64,000 nt of DNA from Parvibaculaceae bacterium PLY_AMNH_Bact1 (GTDB lineage Bacteria > Pseudomonadota > Alphaproteobacteria > Parvibaculales > Parvibaculaceae), in contig CP126168.1 of NCBI GenBank assembly GCA_032881465.1, forward strand, positions 3,473,501-3,537,500. The letters run 5' to 3'. The position numbers were made by a program, and so were the translations under genes. Shown piece by piece: positions 1 to 7,479 of this stretch (the stretch's first letter is position 1; every line of letters starts with the position of its first letter). The notes under the pieces are model-generated. The model ran no database searches. It was given only the letters and a program-made list of their open reading frames with translations, and was not told where the DNA came from.

Positions 1-461
1 ACAGCCGCGAGATAGACGAGCCGCTGCATGGTCTGCCAGCCGGGGCCCATCGCCCGGACTGAGACCGCGTTTGAGGTGAGCGCCAGCGGCACAAAGATCA
101 GAAACGCGATCCAGCCCGTCCAAATGCCAAGCTTCACCACATCCGCCATCACCGCATCAAGCGTGCCGAGATCAATCACATAATAAAGCGTATGCAGCGC
201 CGCATAGCCGAACGCCGCGACGCCCAAATAGCGCCGCCGAGCCATCAACCAGCGAATAGGACGCGCACTCGGAAACATCATGCGCAAGGGCGTCAACATC
301 ATCGCGATGATCATGAAGCGCGCCGCAAATTCTCCCGTCGGATGAAGCAGGCGTTCAAGGTCGCGCCCACTCAACGCACCATTGATCATGGCCACAGACG
401 GCAGGGCGATCAACGCCCAGAAGAAGTATGGAGAATTGAGGAAGGACTTTAGCGAATTCAT
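1..461 (-). CDS. MsrQ-like ferric-reductase-type haem membrane protein (partial, runs off left edge)
   Basis: The first 153 residues are visible from the ATG at 461. They match the ferric-reductase-like transmembrane family to which MsrQ belongs, the haem b quinol-oxidising partner of the periplasmic methionine sulfoxide reductase MsrP. Visible family features are a GEFAARFMI helix, a TPLRMM segment, the RRRYLG motif leading into a helix with a haem-ligand-like His (ALHTLYY), a following helix with a PLALTSN exit and the GPGWQTMQRLVYLA start of the next helix. The usual RPYIT-type motif is replaced by LGIWTG, so assignment to MsrQ rather than a sister family is likely but not certain. No msrP is visible; it could lie beyond the edge. 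The sodC gene lies upstream on the same strand, 136 nt away. Confidence 0.75.
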   Translation of the reverse strand, partial: MNSLKSFLNSPYFFWALIALPSVAMINGALSGRDLERLLHPTGEFAARFMIIAMMLTPLRMMFPSARPIRWLMARRRYLGVAAFGYAALHTLYYVIDLGTLDAVMADVVKLGIWTGWIAFLIFVPLALTSNAVSVRAMGPGWQTMQRLVYLAA

Positions 462-574
462 ATTCAAACACCTCGTCTACATGCCGACCTGCACAGCCCC
501 GAGCAAGAGGCCGCGGAGCAACCTCACCCGACAAGGCATAGCTTCGCCGCCGCCTTACATCCAGAAAAAGAGTG

Positions 575-587
575 TTACAAATTGTAA
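575..587. promoter_or_regulatory. 13-bp perfect palindrome upstream of the MsrQ-like gene
   Basis: TTACAA-A-TTGTAA, with 6-bp arms and a 1-nt centre, lies in the 136-nt gap between the sodC stop and the start of the MsrQ-like gene, about 114 nt before that start. The size and form are those of a dimeric repressor or activator site. The regulator is unknown. Confidence 0.35.
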
Positions 588-597
588 TCGGAGAGCG

Positions 598-1167
598 TTA
601 GTCGGCCTGAAGAACACCGCAGGCAACCCGCGCGCCCGCACCGCCAATCGGTTGCGTCACGTGGTCATCCGCATTTTCATGAATAATGAAAGTAGACCCG
701 TCTTCATCCAGCAGATTATTCGGCCCCTCGGTGAGCGACACAAGAGAGGTAAAGGCCTCCATCTCACCCACGCCATCTGCGCCGACAAAGAGGTTCGGCA
801 GATCGCCGGGCTCCGGACCTTCCGGGTTCAGGAGACCATGCCCGCCGGGAACAAGCCCTACATGGCCTTTCGCCGTCTTAAAGCCTTCATGGGGGTCACA
901 CACGCCGTGGGCGTGGAGATGCAGCCCATGCTTGCCGGGCGCAAGCCCCGAAACTTTCAGGTGAATAAGCACGCCGGTCGGTCCCTGGGTAAGCGTCGCC
1001 TGCCCCACATCATGCCCAGCCGTATTGATGAGCGTCGCCGCCGCCGTTGCAGGCACCGCTCGTTCCTCGACTTCTTCAGCCGCCCCGTCCGCCGCCATGG
1101 CCAACTGGGCCCCACCCCCGACAAGGCTGAGGGAGAGTAGAACAGTGGAGAACGGAAATTTGGGCAT
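598..1167 (-). CDS. sodC: Cu/Zn superoxide dismutase, exported
   Basis: 189 aa. Periplasmic Cu/Zn superoxide dismutase converting superoxide to peroxide and oxygen. The chosen ATG gives a normal signal peptide (about residues 1-26, ending AMA). The reading frame stays open upstream but runs through the tRNA, so the longer start is wrong. Copper ligands are visible at H83, H85, H102 (bridging) and H163, zinc ligands at H102, H110 and D122, and the disulfide pair at C90/C183. The remaining zinc ligand position, three residues before the GDLP aspartate and nine after H110, is Glu119 where the family has His. Spacing to human SOD1 (8 and then 9 residues) is exactly kept, so this looks like a true substitution. 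The start has no clear Shine-Dalgarno sequence. Confidence 0.93.
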   Translation of the reverse strand: MPKFPFSTVLLSLSLVGGGAQLAMAADGAAEEVEERAVPATAAATLINTAGHDVGQATLTQGPTGVLIHLKVSGLAPGKHGLHLHAHGVCDPHEGFKTAKGHVGLVPGGHGLLNPEGPEPGDLPNLFVGADGVGEMEAFTSLVSLTEGPNNLLDEDGSTFIIHENADDHVTQPIGGAGARVACGVLQAD

Positions 1168-1424
1168 GGAAGACTCGCCTATGAAGGAGGTGACGTAAGA
1201 CTGACGAGTGAGACTAAGCACCTGTGACAGCCCGCGCAATGAGCTCGGCCTCACAAAACCGTGGCTGCGCCTCTCAGGCGTCATGATGAAAATGAGAGAG
1301 AAGGTGGTGCGCCTTGAGAGAGAAACTTCGAACACCGCGCACCAAGGCACCCAAGTGGGTGCCCGGGCGAGAGCCCGCCCGGTTGGAGGCGTTGAGCAAT
1401 GCGAAACTGCCGCGAAACAAAAAA

Positions 1425-1500
1425 TGGTGCCGCTTGGGTGATTTGAACACCCGACCCCATCATTACGAATGATGTGCTCTACCAACTGAGCTAAAGCGGC
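1425..1500 (-). tRNA. tRNA-Thr (anticodon CGT), CCA encoded
   Basis: The minus strand folds into a full cloverleaf. The acceptor stem is GCCGCTT/AAGCGGC, the D arm GCTC/GAGC, the anticodon stem CATCA/TGATG with loop TTCGTAA (anticodon CGT, codon ACG) and the T arm GGGTG/CACCC with a TTCAAAT loop. The discriminator is A and CCA is encoded. A run of six T follows the CCA and probably ends transcription. Confidence 0.95.
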
Positions 1501-1538
1501 CCATGGTCCCAACAGCGAAATCGCCTCAGGACAACCAA

Positions 1539-1592
1539 GCGTTTTCAGGATAAGTGCCAAGTCAGACTTGGGGGTTATCCGTCCGAAAACGC
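1539..1592. repeat. Extragenic palindromic element (three-tier hairpin)
   Basis: Nested inverted arms: GCGTTTTC (1539-1546) with GAAAACGC (1585-1592), GGATAA (1548-1553) with TTATCC (1575-1580), and CCAAG (1557-1561) with CTTGG (1567-1571). It is followed by GTCAAAACAAG. This architecture and tail resemble the dispersed intergenic palindromes common in Rhizobiales-type genomes (recalled, not searched). A diverged relative lies at 54205-54327. It sits between the tRNA-Thr and the alpha/beta hydrolase. Confidence 0.7.
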
Positions 1593-1673
1593 GTCAAAAC
1601 AAGTCGGCAATTCCTTAAACCGATCCGCCGCTTATGTCTAGCGCCCAAAGCCTGACAAATATTGAACGGGGGG

Positions 1674-2741
1674 CTAGCCCCCGCAATTGAAGGGCTCGGG
1701 GATCACCGCCCCTTCCGCAATCGGCGCAACCTCGCCGCACAAGACCATTGGCGGCATCATCACCTGAGGCACCGCTGTCACCTCGGCCATAAAGGCGCGA
1801 ACCTCGGCAGCGCTTTCCTCCGGCACTTCTTCCATGGCGATGTGACCCACATTTTCGTAAATCACGAGCTTCGCCTGAGGCAGCGCCTCTTTCATCTTAT
1901 GCGCACTCGAAACGGGAATGAGCGGGTCATTTTCGCCCCAGATTATAAGCGCCGGCAATTCAATTGACGGAACACTCTCTGCAAGCGCTGCATCCGCAAC
2001 GCCCCGATCCGCATAGCCCTGGAACCGCGCGCGCGTCGCCGCACGATTGCCGTCATGGAGCGTCATGTCGAAATAGCGATCCACCATCGCCTCAGTGACC
2101 AGGCCATCATCCTCAATGGAATGCTTCAGCCCATCTTCCACAATGGAGCGCGGCGTGATGACGAGCATCAGCTGATTAATCACAGGTGTGGCCGCGAGCC
2201 GAAACGCGAGCGGTGGCGACGCGTTCTCCACATCCCGCGGCATGCCGGAAGACGACACGGGGATAATGCCAAGCAGGTCCTCCCCATGGGTCACCGCATA
2301 TTGCAGCGTCACGCCGCCGCCCATGGAATTTCCACCCATGACAAATTTGTCGAGCTCAAGCGCTGTGACGAGTTCTTTCACAAAGGCGACCTGGCCCGCA
2401 CGGCTATAGTCATCACTCTCATGTGTTCCCGTCAGACCATGACCCGGCAGGTCCAACGTAACAATGCGATATGTATTTCCGAGCAGGGCGACCCAAGATT
2501 CCCACGTATGAAGTGAGGCGTTGGACCCGTGTACGAGCAGAAGCACGGGGCCGTCTTTGTTGCCTTCGTCGCGATAATGAACGGTCGCACCAGAGGGAAG
2601 CGTCAAAAACGTTGAAGCCTCGCTCGCATATTTTGGCAGCAATTCTTCTGTCGATTTATCAAGCGCCCCCCATAGAGCAAAAAGCGCAACGAACGCCACC
2701 AGCACCAGTGCGATGAGTCCGCCAAAAAAACGACCTACCAT
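1674..2741 (-). CDS. Membrane-anchored alpha/beta hydrolase
   Basis: 355 aa. An N-terminal transmembrane helix (about residues 7-26) anchors a typical alpha/beta-hydrolase domain. Visible are the oxyanion HG at 71-72, the nucleophile elbow GGNSMGG with Ser139, the acid Asp272 in WGENDPLIP and the catalytic His300 in NVGHIAMEE. The C-terminal extension carries two cysteines (335 and 353) that could form a disulfide if the domain is periplasmic. The start overlaps the end of hemY by 7 nt, so it is translationally coupled to the haem block. Substrate unknown; the family includes esterases, C-C hydrolases and epoxide hydrolases. Confidence 0.88.
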   Translation of the reverse strand: MVGRFFGGLIALVLVAFVALFALWGALDKSTEELLPKYASEASTFLTLPSGATVHYRDEGNKDGPVLLLVHGSNASLHTWESWVALLGNTYRIVTLDLPGHGLTGTHESDDYSRAGQVAFVKELVTALELDKFVMGGNSMGGGVTLQYAVTHGEDLLGIIPVSSSGMPRDVENASPPLAFRLAATPVINQLMLVITPRSIVEDGLKHSIEDDGLVTEAMVDRYFDMTLHDGNRAATRARFQGYADRGVADAALAESVPSIELPALIIWGENDPLIPVSSAHKMKEALPQAKLVIYENVGHIAMEEVPEESAAEVRAFMAEVTAVPQVMMPPMVLCGEVAPIAEGAVIPEPFNCGG

Positions 2742-4294
2742 TTTGCTGCCTCCCCTTTGGCGCCATTTTCTTCAAGTCCGGAACCATCCGGTCCCGGATC
2801 ATCTGGCGCTACTACCAAGTGTTCTGGCACGATATGTTCTGGAAGCGTATCACGGGGCTCCGCAGAGTCCACGGCAGGGTCCTTTTCCGCCGTCTCAGCG
2901 GGAGTTTCTTCTTCACTACTATCCTGAGCAGGCACGATGTGTTGCCGCTCTTCCTCCGCGTGCGGTTCCGACGCCGCAGGCGCTGGCGGAATGAGTGCCG
3001 CCCGCTCCCCATCCCGCGAGGCAGGTACCTGCCAGTTAAGCGCGTCAAAGGCGCCGGTCTCCGGTACAACCGGAACCCAGATATGAGACTGATAGCCGTC
3101 CCCAACCCAGCACGCATCAAGAGGGGCATGGATCGCGCGGGTGAGCCAAACCTGCGCTGCTGCAGCATGGTCTTCCGCCCCCTCCAACGCGCCCATCAAT
3201 TCGCAGACTCTTTGAGTAGGGTCCCCAACCAGAAGTGGTTCCAGTGCGTCCCGCGCTGTTTCAAAATCCCGCGCGGCAAGAGCCGCACGTGCCAACACCA
3301 TCTGACTTTCTCCCGCTTGCGGGTTCCGCGCCGCCAGCCCCTTAACCCGACGTAGCCGGTCAAAGGGTTTCTCGTCCGCCACCAATGTCAGATAAACGTC
3401 CGCCAGATCCGGGTGCGGATGCGTCGCCCAGGCCCGTTCGATCAGACGTCCGGCTTTGCGCACCTGGCCGACCTCCCCCATCAGACGCGCGGCAAGCGCA
3501 ACCGGTGGTGCAAAGGTCGGCTCCATCTCTACCGCCTCGCTTGCAAGCTGAAGTGCTTTGTCGCTCATCTTGTGATCTGCAAGGTTCATCGCATCCGCAG
3601 CTAACAAGACAGCACGACGGCGCCTTGCCACATCCCGCGTCAAAAGCTTGACCTGCAACATTTTGTCAAGCGTCGCGGCGGCAAGCTCAAAGTCGCCTGC
3701 GGCGGCCTGAGCAGTAAACGCCGCCTCTGCCGCCCAAGGCGTCTGAGGACGAAGTGCGAAGGCTTTTTCTGCGTAAGCGCGTTCCGCCACCTTGTTGCCA
3801 ACGCGACCCGCCTGAACGTAAAGACCGCGCAGCCCCAAAAATTCTGTTTCTGAGTGCCCCCGCATTTCTTCAAAGAAACGGGTCGCCCCCGCACTGTCCC
3901 CTTTCATCTGCGCAGCTTGGGCCGCAAGCAGCAGGGTCATAGCAGGCTCATCCAACAGCTTGTGCGCTTGGCCTGCATAGTGATCAGCTTCTTGGCTGTC
4001 ACCGGCCGCAATCGCAACCATGCCTTTGGACAATGCGTCATATCCCTTCTTGCGTTTTCGTGTCGCAAGGAAGGAAGTGAAGCCCGCAGGGCTTTTCATA
4101 AACGTCGCAAACAAGCGATAGCCAAGCACGCCGAGGATCGTCGACAGAGAAATGACAAGCAAACCCATCACGAAACTGGTGCGGATCTCATATCCCTGCC
4201 AAGTGACCGTTACCACTCCGGGATGATCTGCCAACCAGACCGCAGCGGCACACAAGACAGCAATGATCGAAAAAGGGACGAGGACACGCCACAT
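2735..4294 (-). CDS. hemY: HemY-type TPR membrane protein of the haem operon
   Basis: 519 aa. Two N-terminal transmembrane helices (about 4-22 and 40-62) are followed by tetratricopeptide-like helices through about residue 400, then an acidic, proline-rich tail (about 430-519). This is the COG3898 HemY type found beside hemC and hemD in proteobacteria. Its role in late haem/porphyrin metabolism is inferred from context. It is not the oxygen-dependent protoporphyrinogen oxidase also called HemY. It begins 6 nt after the mic60-like stop and overlaps the downstream hydrolase by 7 nt. Confidence 0.9.
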   Translation of the reverse strand: MWRVLVPFSIIAVLCAAAVWLADHPGVVTVTWQGYEIRTSFVMGLLVISLSTILGVLGYRLFATFMKSPAGFTSFLATRKRKKGYDALSKGMVAIAAGDSQEADHYAGQAHKLLDEPAMTLLLAAQAAQMKGDSAGATRFFEEMRGHSETEFLGLRGLYVQAGRVGNKVAERAYAEKAFALRPQTPWAAEAAFTAQAAAGDFELAAATLDKMLQVKLLTRDVARRRRAVLLAADAMNLADHKMSDKALQLASEAVEMEPTFAPPVALAARLMGEVGQVRKAGRLIERAWATHPHPDLADVYLTLVADEKPFDRLRRVKGLAARNPQAGESQMVLARAALAARDFETARDALEPLLVGDPTQRVCELMGALEGAEDHAAAAQVWLTRAIHAPLDACWVGDGYQSHIWVPVVPETGAFDALNWQVPASRDGERAALIPPAPAASEPHAEEERQHIVPAQDSSEEETPAETAEKDPAVDSAEPRDTLPEHIVPEHLVVAPDDPGPDGSGLEENGAKGEAAKW

Positions 4295-4300
4295 GAGAGC

Positions 4301-5515
4301 CTACTCCTCGCCTGCGGCGACATGCGCCAATACGCGGGCAGACAGATCTCGCACAAGGAGATCAGTGCGCTGCCGAGTTTCAACATCACCAATCCATTCC
4401 GCAGCAACCTCTGCTGCTGGTCCGGTAAGAAGTTTCGCTTCAGTTAGAGCACCAGACAGATCCTCTTGCGCCAGCCGGGCCTCAATGCGGGCAACAATCG
4501 CCTCGACCGTGTCGCCTTCCACATCTCCAACGCGGCGCACGGTGACGATTGAGAGCGCACTGCCAACAATCCGCTCATAAAACGTTTCTCGGCCAGCCCG
4601 GCGTTCCGCCGTCAGAAGCGGATCAATCAGTTCGGAGAACTCTTGGGTAAGAGCGGCGAACGACCGAACACCTTTTGGCGCGACTTCTGCGAGCACCCCA
4701 ACCGCTGGGTCTTCAGGAGCAAGCGCTGCAATCGCGCCAAGCTCTGCATCAAATGAAGTTCCTGCATCAATCGCACGCGTGAGATTAGCAAGGGCAATTC
4801 CCAAGGCGGCTTCCGCCGTCGGGTCGGGACGCGACACCTCTTCCTCCAAGGCCGCGACCTGAAGCGTCAGTGCATTGATCTGCTCGGCGGCAGCGTTCAC
4901 CCCTTGAGCAATCTGACCGACCCGCTCTGGAATGTCAGCGGGCAGTTGTGCCTCTTTCAAAGCACGCACATCATCGGAGACAGTCCGCAATGTATCGGCC
5001 AGCAGGGCAAGCTCAGATGTCAGCCGCTCAGCATCCACCGCCTCAAGCTGGTCCTCAAACTTGGCTGCATCATCCTGCATCTGCGCCGCCAGGCTTTCCA
5101 GCGCCTGCAAACGCTCGGCAATGGGGGCCGCACCGATCTGTGTTGAGTGTTGAGCCGCAAGGTCCTCGACGGTTGAGAGGCGGGTGAAGAGCCCATCAGT
5201 GCGTGTCTGGAACAACTCGCCCAGTTCACTCACCCGTGTATCCAAGGCCGCAATTTGGCCGTCATCGGCTCCGCCTGTTTGGGGTATCACATAAAGGATC
5301 CCAAAGCCGACAACCGCAGCCCCGATCAACCCGCCAGCAAGCGCCGCCCCCAGCGCAACGGATCGGTTCTTCCCCGTCACATCTACGGCCGTGGCATCAA
5401 TGGTCTTAGGCGTATCTGTGGATTTCTCGCCAGCGCTCCCGTCCCCCTGCGATGCCGTGCGCGTCGATTTAGCACTGCCCGTTGCGCCAGAAGAGGAACC
5501 GTCTTTATCTGTCAT
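4301..5515 (-). CDS. Mitofilin/Mic60-like inner-membrane protein
   Basis: 404 aa. A Ser/Thr/Lys-rich cytoplasmic N-terminus precedes one transmembrane helix (about 54-75). A long coiled-coil region (about 85-230) and a C-terminal mitofilin-like domain (about 300-404, containing SIVTVRRVGDVEGD and LAQEDLSGAL) follow. This is the alphaproteobacterial Mic60 homologue, a periplasmic membrane-shaping and contact-site protein known to be encoded among hem genes. It sits between hemD (168 nt upstream) and hemY (6 nt downstream). Two near-identical 19-nt copies immediately precede the ATG (see 5516-5553). Membrane-curving activity is a family inference. Confidence 0.85.
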   Translation of the reverse strand: MTDKDGSSSGATGSAKSTRTASQGDGSAGEKSTDTPKTIDATAVDVTGKNRSVALGAALAGGLIGAAVVGFGILYVIPQTGGADDGQIAALDTRVSELGELFQTRTDGLFTRLSTVEDLAAQHSTQIGAAPIAERLQALESLAAQMQDDAAKFEDQLEAVDAERLTSELALLADTLRTVSDDVRALKEAQLPADIPERVGQIAQGVNAAAEQINALTLQVAALEEEVSRPDPTAEAALGIALANLTRAIDAGTSFDAELGAIAALAPEDPAVGVLAEVAPKGVRSFAALTQEFSELIDPLLTAERRAGRETFYERIVGSALSIVTVRRVGDVEGDTVEAIVARIEARLAQEDLSGALTEAKLLTGPAAEVAAEWIGDVETRQRTDLLVRDLSARVLAHVAAGEE

Positions 5516-5553
5516 TACCCAACTGCCTTGTTACTTCCCAAATGCCTTGTTAC
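5516..5553 (-). repeat. Tandem 19-nt duplication abutting the mic60-like start codon
   Basis: On the minus strand two 19-mers lie head to tail, GTAACAAGGCATTTGGGAA then GTAACAAGGCAGTTGGGTA, with 17 of 19 bases identical. The second ends at the ATG. Each contains AAGG, so the duplication gives two spaced Shine-Dalgarno-like sites. It lies in the only sizeable gap inside the haem block. Confidence 0.75.
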
Positions 5554-5683
5554 ATCGCTGGCGAGAGAGCCCCAGAGGGCCAATTGCCCATCTCTATACT
5601 CCTTCGATAGATCAAGCGAGTATACGCGAAATCTAGAAGGGGGAGCGAAACTCGGCCTTTGTTTTTGCCTAGGTCCCAGACCC

Positions 5684-6400
5684 TCATACCGGGTCAATCA
5701 AGGTCAACAGATCTGCTTCATTTGGTGCGGAGGCAACATGGATCCCCTGCAACCCAAGATTCTGCAATGGCAGCGCCGCGTTGGCCGACAAACAATAGGC
5801 ATTCAACCCGGACAAATTGCCCGTGAGGCCAGCCGATCGACATAGATCGACAAAAGTCTCCGCAGATCGTTTTGAGTAGAGTAGCACCCCCTCAATGGCA
5901 CTCGAACGAAGCCCCTCAACCGCCTTTTTTGAAAGACTGGCAGCAGTCTTTGCCTCATAGAGGACCGCTCGCTCGACCCAGAAACCGTCCGCCTCAAGCG
6001 CACCCTTCAGATCGCCAGCAACAACGGTACCGGCTATGTGTAGTAGAGGTCCGCCATCAGGTTCCAGCTTCTGTTGCACCAGCTTAACGAGCGACACCAC
6101 ATCGCCTTCAGCTTCAAAAACGCTGGCAAAACCAGCCTCCCGGGCGAGAGCTGCCGTCGTCGGCCCCACAGCAACAATCGGCAGTTTGAGCCACTCTGAA
6201 AAATCGGCACGCGCCATCATTGCCCGAAGGCCATTCGCACTTGTGATCAACAGCGCCTGAACGCCCGTTCGGGTAAGCGGCGTCTCCGGGTGAAATACAA
6301 TCGACATAAGGGGATCAACGGTAACGTCATGGCCATGTGCCAGAAGCACCTGCGCCAGATCCTCAGCATCCTTTTGAGGGCGGGTCACCAGCAGGTGCAT
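5684..6400 (-). CDS. hemD: Uroporphyrinogen-III synthase
   Basis: 238 aa, normal family length. Closes and inverts ring D of hydroxymethylbilane to give uroporphyrinogen III. Visible are the N-terminal VTRPQKDAEDLA, LLITSANGLRAM, the VAVGPTTAALA strand-turn and, in the second domain, LLYSKRSAETF. The family is poorly conserved and the call rests on these motifs plus position 18 nt after hemC. A 168-nt gap separates it from the mic60-like gene, so that gene may have its own promoter. Confidence 0.93.
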   Translation of the reverse strand: MHLLVTRPQKDAEDLAQVLLAHGHDVTVDPLMSIVFHPETPLTRTGVQALLITSANGLRAMMARADFSEWLKLPIVAVGPTTAALAREAGFASVFEAEGDVVSLVKLVQQKLEPDGGPLLHIAGTVVAGDLKGALEADGFWVERAVLYEAKTAASLSKKAVEGLRSSAIEGVLLYSKRSAETFVDLCRSAGLTGNLSGLNAYCLSANAALPLQNLGLQGIHVASAPNEADLLTLIDPV

Positions 6401-6418
6401 GAAAACAACCTCTCGGAG

Positions 6419-7342
6419 TTACCAGGTCGCGAAAAACGCCGGCCCACCTTTGGCCTTAAGCTCGCTCGCCGCGTCCGCGCCAAGGGCTGCTGACAATGCA
6501 GGTGACCCATCGCGCTCAGCTGTGTGAACAATCGTACCATCTGGTGTCAGAATTTGCCCGCGAAAGCGGATGCGGCCTTTTTCATAGACCGCATGAGCCG
6601 CAAGCGGGGTACGACAAGAGCCATCAAGGGCTGCCAGAAACGTGCGCTCGGCGGCCATTACTATCGCTGTCTCTACATGATGGATCGGCGCGAGAATATG
6701 AGCAATCTCCTCATCTTCCACCCGGCGCTCAATGCCGACAACGCCCTGGGCGACAGCAGGGATCATAGTATCAATCGGAACAGGGGCGGTCGCGACCTCC
6801 GGCATGCCGAGACGGTTGAGGCCCGCCATGGCAAGCAGCGTCGCCGAGGCAACGCCGTCTTCCAGCTTTTTCAGCCGCGTGCCTACATTCCCCCGAAACT
6901 GCACAATTTCCAGATCGGGCCGCTGAGCCAATATTTGAGCGGCGCGCCGGAGCGACGATGTACCGAATTTCGTGCCCTGTGGCAGGGCTTCAATTGAACG
7001 GGCCTCCGGGCTTATGAACGCATCGCGCGGATCCTCACGCTCTAACACACAATCAATGATGAGACCTGGCGGCAACTCCGTCGGCATATCCTTCATGGAA
7101 TGCACGGCCATATCGATGCGTTTGTCGTAGAGCGCTTCTTCGATTTCTTTGGTAAAGAGCCCTTTGCCACCCACTTCAGACAGGCGTTGCTCCTGAAGAA
7201 GGTCCCCAGATGTCTTGATAGGGACAATTTCGAGAGCCCCCTCTTCAAAGCGGTGGGCCTCAGTGAGCAGCGACGCAACGGTGTTCGCCTGCGCGAGTGC
7301 AAGGTCAGAGCCCCTTGTGCCGATACGAATGGGTCGTTGCAT
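6419..7342 (-). CDS. hemC: Porphobilinogen deaminase (hydroxymethylbilane synthase)
   Basis: 307 aa. Polymerises four porphobilinogens into hydroxymethylbilane in the cytosol. The N-terminal IGTRGSDLALAQA, the HSMKDMPTE motif with catalytic Asp85, the substrate-binding FRGNVGTRLKKL and the cofactor-attachment Cys243 in DGSCRTPLA are all intact. It is the first gene of the minus-strand haem block and is divergent from tsaD. The 137-nt region 7343-7479 must hold both promoters. Confidence 0.97.
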   Translation of the reverse strand: MQRPIRIGTRGSDLALAQANTVASLLTEAHRFEEGALEIVPIKTSGDLLQEQRLSEVGGKGLFTKEIEEALYDKRIDMAVHSMKDMPTELPPGLIIDCVLEREDPRDAFISPEARSIEALPQGTKFGTSSLRRAAQILAQRPDLEIVQFRGNVGTRLKKLEDGVASATLLAMAGLNRLGMPEVATAPVPIDTMIPAVAQGVVGIERRVEDEEIAHILAPIHHVETAIVMAAERTFLAALDGSCRTPLAAHAVYEKGRIRFRGQILTPDGTIVHTAERDGSPALSAALGADAASELKAKGGPAFFATW

Positions 7343-7479
7343 GGAAATGGAACCAGATGGTAAGCGTGCGTGGCCTTCTTATACCGGGTTTCGGGAAACA
7401 CGCGAGCCCTGTTTGTGAGCACCTGTGCCGAATGGCCGCAACTCGGCCGCCGAAATGTAACCGATAGGACCCTGAAATC

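Noticed and set aside
382-1140. Long plus-strand ORF antisense to the MsrQ-like and sodC genes
   Set aside because: Both genes on the other strand have clear family motifs; the antisense product is Arg/Pro-rich without domains.
1168-1424. Small plus-strand gene near 1208-1441 upstream of sodC
   Set aside because: It runs into the tRNA, has no ribosome-binding site and shows no domain; the AAGGAGGTGA at 1184-1193 points at no good start.
1425-1500. tRNA-Thr as integration site of a genomic island
   Set aside because: No integrase and no direct repeat of the tRNA 3' end were seen; both flanks carry core genes.
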